Notes under the pieces: model-generated
The model's input: the letters and a program-made list of their open reading frames with translations, nothing else
Databases searched by the model: none
What the model was told of the DNA's origin: nothing
Origin: CADEEN01 sp963738425
GTDB taxonomy: Bacteria > Pseudomonadota > Gammaproteobacteria > Burkholderiales > Burkholderiaceae_C
Direction of reading: 5' to 3'
Assembly (NCBI GenBank): GCA_963738425.1
Contig: CAVTWT010000004.1
Location: forward strand, 9,875-73,874
DNA length: 64,000 nucleotides
Shown here: piece after piece, positions 58,777 to 64,000 of the stretch
Layout: each line of letters opens with the position of its first letter
Position numbering within the stretch: position 1 is the stretch's first letter
Program-made: the position numbers and the translations under genes

Positions 58777-59982
58777 ATGACCGCGATCGACATGCGCGAC
58801 CGCGCCTTCCGCGACGATCCGTACCCGCTGCTGCGCGCGCTGCGCGAACGCGGGCGCATCGAGCGCGATGTCGTCGGCGTCTGGCTCATCGGCCACCACG
58901 CCGATGTGAGTGCGGGCCTGCGCGACAACAAGCTGAGCCGCGAGCCCTGGCGCAGCCCGGTGTGGGACACGCTGCGGCCCTTCGTCGCCGACTCCACGCT
59001 CGAACGCACCACCGTGCAATGGATGCTGTTCAACGATCCGCCCAAGCACACGCGCCTGCGCCGCCTGGTCAACGGCGCCTTCAAGCCGCCGGTGATCGAA
59101 GCGCTGCGCCAGCGCATCGGCGCGATCACCGACGAGCTGCTGGCCGCGCTGCCGGCGCCGGGCAGCGGCGAGCCGTTCGACCTGATGGCGGGCCTGGCGC
59201 AGCCGCTGCCGGTGCGCGTGATCTGCGACGTGCTCGGCCTGCCGGCGGCCGACTTCGCGCAGACCAAGGCCTGGTCCGACACGCTGGCCCTGCTCGTCGA
59301 GCCGGTGACGAACAAGGCCTGGCGGGCGCAGGCCGCCGTTGCGGCCGAGGAGATGGTGGCCTACCTGCGCGAGCACATCGCGCGCCACCGCGCTGCGCCG
59401 CGCGATGACTTGCTGGGCGCGCTGATCCAGGCCCAGGACGGCGACGGCGCCCTCAGCGACGACGAGCTGCTCGGCAACCTGGTGCTGCTGTTCATCGCCG
59501 GCCACGAGACCACGACCAACCTGATCGGCAACGGCACGCTCGCCCTGCTGCGCCATGCCGACGCGCTGGCACACCTGCGCACCGACCCGCCAGCATTGAT
59601 GCCCGGCGCGGTGGCCGAGATGCTGCGCTACGAAAGCTCGGTCAACATGGTGGCGCGCCACACGGTGGAGCCCTATGCGCTCGGCGAGACCGTCGTGCCG
59701 CCGGGACAGATCCTGTTCTTCATGCTCGGCGCTGCCAACCGCGACGCTGCGGTCTTTGCCGATCCCGACCGCTTCGACATCACGCGCTCGCCGAATCCGC
59801 ACCTGGCCTTCGGCGCTGGCATCCACTACTGCGTCGGTGCGCCGCTGGCGCGGCTCGAAGGCGAGATCGCGTTCGCGCGGCTGCTGGCGCGCTACCCGCA
59901 GCTGCAGTGGGCCGACGCGGCGCCGCAATGGCGGCCGCTGATCAACCTGCGCGGGTTGGAACGCCTGACGGTGCGTGCGTGA
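58777..59982 (+). CDS. Cytochrome P450
   Basis: A 401-residue bacterial P450. The heme ligand is Cys352 in AFGAGIHYCVGAPLAR; the oxygen-activation motif is AGHETTT (241-247); the ExxR pair is Glu281/Arg284 (EMLRYES). An N-terminal RRLVNGAFKPP helps define the class. No membrane anchor, so soluble and dependent on ferredoxin and reductase partners that are not encoded here. Part of the TAXI-TRAP/aminotransferase/CMD cluster, it could hydroxylate a small imported acid or amine. Substrate is unknown. It is followed by repeat copy D. Confidence 0.9.
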   Translation: MTAIDMRDRAFRDDPYPLLRALRERGRIERDVVGVWLIGHHADVSAGLRDNKLSREPWRSPVWDTLRPFVADSTLERTTVQWMLFNDPPKHTRLRRLVNGAFKPPVIEALRQRIGAITDELLAALPAPGSGEPFDLMAGLAQPLPVRVICDVLGLPAADFAQTKAWSDTLALLVEPVTNKAWRAQAAVAAEEMVAYLREHIARHRAAPRDDLLGALIQAQDGDGALSDDELLGNLVLLFIAGHETTTNLIGNGTLALLRHADALAHLRTDPPALMPGAVAEMLRYESSVNMVARHTVEPYALGETVVPPGQILFFMLGAANRDAAVFADPDRFDITRSPNPHLAFGAGIHYCVGAPLARLEGEIAFARLLARYPQLQWADAAPQWRPLINLRGLERLTVRA

Positions 59983-59995
59983 AAGAGCCCAGCGA

Positions 59996-60074
59996 CCGCC
60001 GCGGATCCGGCTCTGCCGGGCCGCTGGCGGCTGCCCCTTGAGGGGGAGGCGCCGAAGGCGCTTCGGGGGTGGTC
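59996..60074. repeat. Dispersed intergenic repeat family I, copy D
   Basis: About 79 bases nearly identical to copies A and C (CCGCGGATCCGGCTCTGCCG, CCCCTTGAGGGGGAGGCGCC, GAAGGCGCTTCGGGGGTGG). It fills the spacer between the convergent P450 and MgtC-like genes and ends directly at the stop of the leftward gene (60075), the position expected of a bidirectional terminator. Confidence 0.78.
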
Positions 60075-60776
60075 CTAATCCCCCGTCGGCGCGATACGGA
60101 AGTCGAGGATCGCCTTGTGCGCTTCGAGCGTGTCGGCCAGGCGCGAAACGGCCTTGCGGTCTTTCGTTCGCATGACCATGCCGTGGCGTTTGATGCCGCC
60201 TTCGCCGTCGTAGCGGTGGCTGAAGTTGGCGATCGAAAAGCCGTGCTGCGCGAGCAGCTCGCGCAGCGAGTCTTCATCGAGGCCGCCGTCGCGCGCCAAG
60301 CGCACGTCGAACTGGAAGTAGGCCTGCGTCGGCATCGCCGACTCGACCCAGCGGAACACCGACAGCACGCCCAGCGTCAGGATCACGCTGACGACGAGCG
60401 GAAAGTAGAAGCCGATGCCGGCCAGCACGCCGATCGCCGCCGTGATCCAGATCGACGCCGCGGTGGTCAGGCCGCGCACCGTCAGGCCTTCCTTGATGAT
60501 CGCGCCGGCGCCGAGAAAGCCGATGCCGGTCATGATGCCCTGCGCCATGCGCGTCGGGTCGAGCCGGACCGAATCCGCGGGCGTCTGCACCCATGACGCT
60601 TCGTACACGGTGACCAGCATCAGCAGGCTCGACGACATGCAGACCAGCGCATGCGTGCGAAAGCCCGCCGGCCGGCCGTTGTACGAGCGCTCGTAGCCGA
60701 TCATCGCGCCGGCAAACAGTGCGGCGAGCAGGCGCCACACCATTTCGATGTGGTCAGGGGTCAGGACAAAGTTCAT
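60075..60776 (-). CDS. MgtC/SapB-family membrane protein
   Basis: A 233-residue protein. The N-terminal half has four to five membrane helices with the family pattern MVWRLLAALFAGAMIGYERSYNGRPAGFRTHALVCMSSSLLML, then GIMTGIGFLGAGAIIKEGLTVRGLTTAASIW. The C-terminal half is a soluble ACT-like domain (SIANFSHRYDGEGGIKRHGMVM). MgtC proteins support growth at low Mg2+ and modulate F-ATPase; a role in housekeeping ion balance is the most that can be said. Monocistronic, with repeat copy D at its end. Confidence 0.85.
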   Translation of the reverse strand: MNFVLTPDHIEMVWRLLAALFAGAMIGYERSYNGRPAGFRTHALVCMSSSLLMLVTVYEASWVQTPADSVRLDPTRMAQGIMTGIGFLGAGAIIKEGLTVRGLTTAASIWITAAIGVLAGIGFYFPLVVSVILTLGVLSVFRWVESAMPTQAYFQFDVRLARDGGLDEDSLRELLAQHGFSIANFSHRYDGEGGIKRHGMVMRTKDRKAVSRLADTLEAHKAILDFRIAPTGD

Positions 60777-60866
60777 CGGTCAGGCCAGAAGTGGAGCAGT
60801 GCGGCGCGCGACATCGCAACCACCGTGTCTTGCGCCAAGCCATTGTCGCCCCTGCCCGGCGAGTGT

Positions 60867-61727
60867 TCAGCCGCGGCGCACGCGCCAGACGCTGAAGAGC
60901 AGCCAGAGCAGCGCGAGTGCTGCCACGGCCAGCGCGCCCCAGGCCTGCAGCGGCGCGCTGCGGATCACGGCTTCGACCGGATCGGCCAACGGCACCTTGA
61001 CGCTGATCAGCCCCGCTGGCTTTCCGGCGACGTAGCCGAAGCCGCCGCCGCCGTTGAACTGCGCGTTGGTGCGCAGAAAGTCCGGCGCTGTCTCGGGCTT
61101 GTCGTGGCAGCGCAGGCAGCTCGGCTGAGCCACCATCGATCGCGCGTACAGCAGCGTGCCGGACTTCACCGTCCAGTACTCCGGCGACTTTTCGCCGCCG
61201 GCGGCCGCGGCCTGCACCGCATCGAGGGCCTCGCGCTCGAACTCGTCAGGGGCGTTGTTCGTGTTCAGCACCGTGCGCGCGGTCAGGCGAAAGCGCGCCT
61301 TGCTGCCGGACGCGGCCACCACGTCGGCGACCTCGCGCTGGATCAGCGCCGGATTCTTCCAGTGGTAGGCCTCGACGCGCTGCAGCGCGGCCTGCTCCCC
61401 GGTGGCGGTCTTGATCAATGCGCCTTGCAGCACCGCGGCATCACCGTCGGTCACGGAGTACACCGCGCGGGTCAGGAAGTTGCCGGGGATCTTGGCATCG
61501 GTGCCGGTGGTCTTGGCGTGCACGCCGCCGTACTGCGAAGCCCAGCGGCCGATGTTCTCCACCATATCGGCCACCGTGCGGCCTTCGCTCAGGGTCTGGC
61601 GCAGGACCAGGGTCTGGCCGATCCACCACATGGCGGCACCGAGTGAGAGGACAAGCAGGAGGACGGGCGCGAGCAGGGCCCAAGGACTGCTCGCGGACGC
61701 GGCGGCGCGGGTGTTGCGTGTGTTCAT
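60867..61727 (-). CDS. DUF3365 (Tll0287-like) membrane-anchored c-heme sensor protein
   Basis: A 286-residue protein: an N-terminal membrane helix (WALLAPVLLLVLSLGAAMWWIGQTL), a periplasmic DUF3365 domain (RTVADMVENIGRWASQYGGVHAKT, then YHWKNPALIQREVADVV) with one CxxCH heme-binding site CLRCH at residues 204-208, and a C-terminal helix (ALAVAALALLWLLFSVW). The domain binds covalent heme and usually sits in redox or NO/O2 sensors fused to HAMP, PAS or kinase modules; here it stands alone. The start ATG 61727 is preferred over upstream in-frame codons. Partner unknown. Confidence 0.8.
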   Translation of the reverse strand: MNTRNTRAAASASSPWALLAPVLLLVLSLGAAMWWIGQTLVLRQTLSEGRTVADMVENIGRWASQYGGVHAKTTGTDAKIPGNFLTRAVYSVTDGDAAVLQGALIKTATGEQAALQRVEAYHWKNPALIQREVADVVAASGSKARFRLTARTVLNTNNAPDEFEREALDAVQAAAAGGEKSPEYWTVKSGTLLYARSMVAQPSCLRCHDKPETAPDFLRTNAQFNGGGGFGYVAGKPAGLISVKVPLADPVEAVIRSAPLQAWGALAVAALALLWLLFSVWRVRRG

Positions 61728-61863
61728 CGTCGGCTTTCTTCGTGTTGGCGGTGGACGCAGCCGCACAACAACCCGCGGCGCAACGAACATACGTTGGCCA
61801 ATCGCCCCTTGGACGCACGCCGGACCGCGCGCCCGTGATGGAATGCGCGCCGGTCGCGCCCGA

Positions 61864-62874
61864 TCAGTGTGCCGCCGACGCCGCCATCCGCGTCGCGAGG
61901 TCGAACGCGGCGCGCAGGCCCTCGATGCGCGCGATGCCGCGGCCGGCGATGTCGAACGCGCTGCCGCTGGCCGGCGTGGCCACCGGCACGGGCAGGCCGC
62001 CGTGCAGCGTGACGCCGCTTTCGAAGCCCAGCAGCTTCATCGCGATCTGGCCCTGGTCGTGGTACATCGAGACCACGGCGTCGTAGTCGCCGCGCCGTGC
62101 GGCGACGAACACGGTGTCGGGCGAATACGGGCCGCGCGCGTCGATGCCCTCGGCGCTCAGCGACTGCACGGCGGGCGCGATGACCTCGATCTCCTCGAGG
62201 CCGATCGAGCCGCCGTCGCCGGCGTGCGGGTTCAGGCCCGACACGGCGATGCGCGGCTTGGCGACGCCGGCGCTGCGCAGCGCGCCGTCGATGATCAACA
62301 CGGCGTCGCGCACCGCGTCCGTGCTGATCAGGTCGGCGACCTCGCGCAGCGGCACGTGCGAGGTCACGCGCGAGGTCCACAGCGCGCCGGTGATGTTGAA
62401 CTCGCAGACGAACCCGGCGACCGCGAAGCGCTCGGCCAGGTAGCGCAGCTCGTCCTCCTGCTGCAGCCCGCCCAGGCGCAGCGAATGTTTGTTGAACGGC
62501 GCGAAGACGATGGCGCGCGCCGCGCCGCGCTGCACCGCCTCGCAGGCCAGTTCGAGCGAGCGCATCGTGCAGCGGCCGGCCGCCTCGCTCGACTCGCCCA
62601 GCGCCGGCTCGACGCTGCCCAGGGTGTCGTAGCGCCACCAGGCGATGCGACCGGCGGGCACCGCCGCGTCGGGGGCGTTCACCTCGGTCAGCGGCAGCTC
62701 GGTGCCGGCGATGCGCTGGCCGGCCGCGAGCACGGCCGCATCGGCGATCAGCAGCACGTCGGCGTTTTCGCGCACGGCCGCATCGGCCAGCAGGCGCGCG
62801 CCCATCTCGGGGCCGACGCCGCTCGGGTCGCCGAGCAGGAAGGCGATGCGCGGTCGCGCGGTCGTGCCCATCAC
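61864..62874 (-). CDS. PdxA-family dehydrogenase, probable 4-phospho-tetronate type (PdxA2)
   Basis: A 336-residue NAD-dependent dehydrogenase of the PdxA fold: LLGDPSGVGPEMGARLLA at the start, zinc ligands in TSHVPLREV and MYHDQGQIAMKLLGF, and the substrate loop SGLNPHAGDGGSIGLEE. True PdxA acts in vitamin B6 synthesis, but homologues next to transporters act on 4-phospho-D-erythronate or D-threonate (PdxA2). Here it overlaps a Bug binding-protein gene by four bases rather than ksgA or pdxJ, so PdxA2 is favoured. Its partner kinase could be the DUF1537 protein in the main locus, 42 kb away. Confidence 0.8.
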   Translation of the reverse strand: MMGTTARPRIAFLLGDPSGVGPEMGARLLADAAVRENADVLLIADAAVLAAGQRIAGTELPLTEVNAPDAAVPAGRIAWWRYDTLGSVEPALGESSEAAGRCTMRSLELACEAVQRGAARAIVFAPFNKHSLRLGGLQQEDELRYLAERFAVAGFVCEFNITGALWTSRVTSHVPLREVADLISTDAVRDAVLIIDGALRSAGVAKPRIAVSGLNPHAGDGGSIGLEEIEVIAPAVQSLSAEGIDARGPYSPDTVFVAARRGDYDAVVSMYHDQGQIAMKLLGFESGVTLHGGLPVPVATPASGSAFDIAGRGIARIEGLRAAFDLATRMAASAAH

Positions 62875-63871
62875 TGGCCCTCCACCTTGATGTTGGCGTC
62901 GCGTACCAGCTTGCCGTAGCGCTCGAACTCGGCCTTGTTCATCTCGCCGAACTGCTCCGGGCTCATGATCTGGATCTCGCCGCCCAGGCCCTTGATCCTG
63001 GCCTGCACGTCGGGCTGCTTGAGCGCCGCGGTCAGCTCGGCGGCCAGGCGGTCGACGGCGGCGCGCGGCGTGCCGGCCGTCACGTACATCGCGTACCAGG
63101 TCTGGATGTCGGCGCCGGCCACGCCCTGCTCGGCCAGCGTCGGCACGTCGGGCAGCTCGGCGCTGCGCTGCGGCGTCGTGATCGCCAGCGGGCGGAACTT
63201 GCCGCCCTTGATCTGGCCCATCGCCGAACTGGTGGTGTCGAACATCATCTCGACCTGGCCGCCGATGATGTCGATGTGGGCCTGCGCGCTGCCCTTGTAG
63301 GGGATGTGGATGGCCTTGGTCTTGGTCGACAGGTTGAAGGCCTCGCCGACGATGTGCTGCGTGCTGCCGATGCCCGAGCTGGCGTACTTCAGTGCCCCCG
63401 GCTTGGCCTGCATGTCGGCCAGCAGCTCCTTGACGTTCTTGTACGGCGACGTGGCGCTGACCACCAGCACGTTGGGCACCACGGCGACCAGGCCGATCGG
63501 CTGCAGGTCCTTCAGCGGGTCGAACTTGAGCTTGAGCAGGTGCGGCGCGACGGCCTGGCCGGTGTTGGTCGCCAGCAGCAGCGTGGCGCCGTCGGGCGTG
63601 GCGCGCGCCGTCAGGTCGGCGGCGATGGTGTTGCTGGCGCCCGGACGGTTCTCGACCGTGATCGTCTGGCCCAGCGACGGCCCCATCTTCTCGGCCAGCA
63701 TGCGCGCCAGGATGTCGGTGCCGCCGCCCGGCGACGCGCCGACCATGATGCGCAGCGGCTTGTCGGGCCAGGCCTGCGCGAGCGCGCCACCCGCGCCGAG
63801 GTCCGAGGCTACGGCCAGCAGGAAGGCGCGCGCGAGGACGAGCAGCGCGAGGTCGGGCGGGTGAGGGGCAA
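62871..63871 (-). CDS. Bug/TctC-family periplasmic binding protein (start region uncertain)
   Basis: The mature part is clear: QAWPDKPLRIMVGASPGGGTDILARMLAEKM, ENRPGASNTIAADLTARATPDG, ALKYASSGIGSTQHIVGEAF and HIPYKGSAQAHIDIIGGQVEMMFD. AGGAGA at 63879-63884 points to a TTG start at 63871 (PLTRPTSRCSSSRA), but that frame stops; a +/-1 repair inside the signal peptide links it to FLLAVASDLGAGGALAQA. Otherwise the open frame extends to 63986 without a good start. It overlaps the PdxA-like gene by four bases, the pair suggesting uptake of a hydroxy acid and oxidation of its phosphate. Confidence 0.82.
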
Positions 63872-63984
63872 GGGGAAGTCTCCTGTTGTCTTGTGGGCCG
63901 TGTGATTCGACGGTGAGGCGGAGGCTAGTGGTTGCGTCATGCCGTTCCAATGCGCATTGAAGAAGTGCCGATAATCTTTTCGAC

Positions 63985-64000
63985 ATGACGCGTTCGCCCA
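63985..64000 (+). CDS. Possible 5' end of a divergent gene (regulator?)
   Basis: An ATG at 63985 (MTRSP) opens to the window edge, divergent from the Bug/PdxA2 unit. A LysR-type regulator in this position would be usual, but only five codons are visible. Confidence 0.25.

Noticed and set aside
61864..62874. Vitamin B6 biosynthetic pdxA
   Set aside because: No ksgA, surA or pdxJ neighbour; overlap with a Bug gene favours the catabolic PdxA2 group, though this is not proven.

Overview
The window is a high-GC, gene-dense bacterial chromosome segment. It most resembles a betaproteobacterium of the order Burkholderiales (Rubrivivax/Leptothrix/Comamonadaceae-like). Grounds are the two Bug/TctC-type periplasmic binding proteins, the argC / alpha-beta hydrolase / parB start of the window, the strongly GC3-biased codon use, and a short dispersed repeat read here as typical of that order. 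The genus is an inference; there is no rRNA or other phylogenetic marker.

Layout. 0-3.5 kb: housekeeping genes (argC 5' end, hydrolase, parB, yidD-like, rlpA, tautomerase). 3.6-22 kb: a large sugar-acid catabolic locus. Leftward, gntR-otnI-denD-SDR; rightward from a shared control region holding a 19-bp palindrome, a sugar ABC importer, then L-threonate-type dehydrogenase, a second beta-hydroxyacid dehydrogenase, transketolase, SDR, D-apionate oxidoisomerase (apnO-like), a RuBisCO-like protein, a DUF1537 sugar-acid kinase and an L-arabinonate-type dehydratase. 22-28.4 kb: exported unknowns, an FMN-binding protein, two GFA-fold proteins, a Bug protein, a benzoylformate-decarboxylase-like enzyme and a 47-residue Cys-rich protein. 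28.5-33.6 kb: xylA, xylB, an MFS exporter and a Gfo/Idh/MocA oxidoreductase. 33.6-41.5 kb: an ECF sigma factor and Ser/Thr kinase flanked by two vanadium-haloperoxidase-type genes and an FG-GAP/UnbV protein. 41.5-44.7 kb: xylose-type ABC importer. 44.7-52.5 kb: alpha/beta hydrolase, GH31 glycosidase and an alpha-glucoside-type ABC importer. 53.2-60 kb: TAXI-TRAP transporter, class III aminotransferase, carboxymuconolactone-decarboxylase-fold protein and cytochrome P450. 60-64 kb: MgtC-like protein, a c-heme DUF3365 protein, a PdxA-family dehydrogenase and a second Bug protein.

How it works together. The window reads as the carbohydrate-scavenging part of a versatile heterotroph. The main locus can be read as import of a plant-derived acid sugar, oxidation by LtnD/DenD/ApnO, isomerisation by OtnI, phosphorylation by the DUF1537 kinase and C-C cleavage or decarboxylation by the RuBisCO-like protein. 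Xylose is served by xylF/xylH/xylG with xylAB, and gluco- or xylo-oligosaccharides by the GH31/esterase/ABC set.

Two features run through the whole window. (1) About seventeen genes carry one or more +/-1-base frameshifts, often in short homopolymers, while the encoded residues stay conserved on both sides. This looks like consensus sequencing error more than pseudogene decay, so these genes are annotated as CDS with the shifts noted. (2) At least four families of short palindromic repeats sit directly against stop or start codons of transporter and catabolic genes, and some appear to supply ribosome-binding sites or protein termini.
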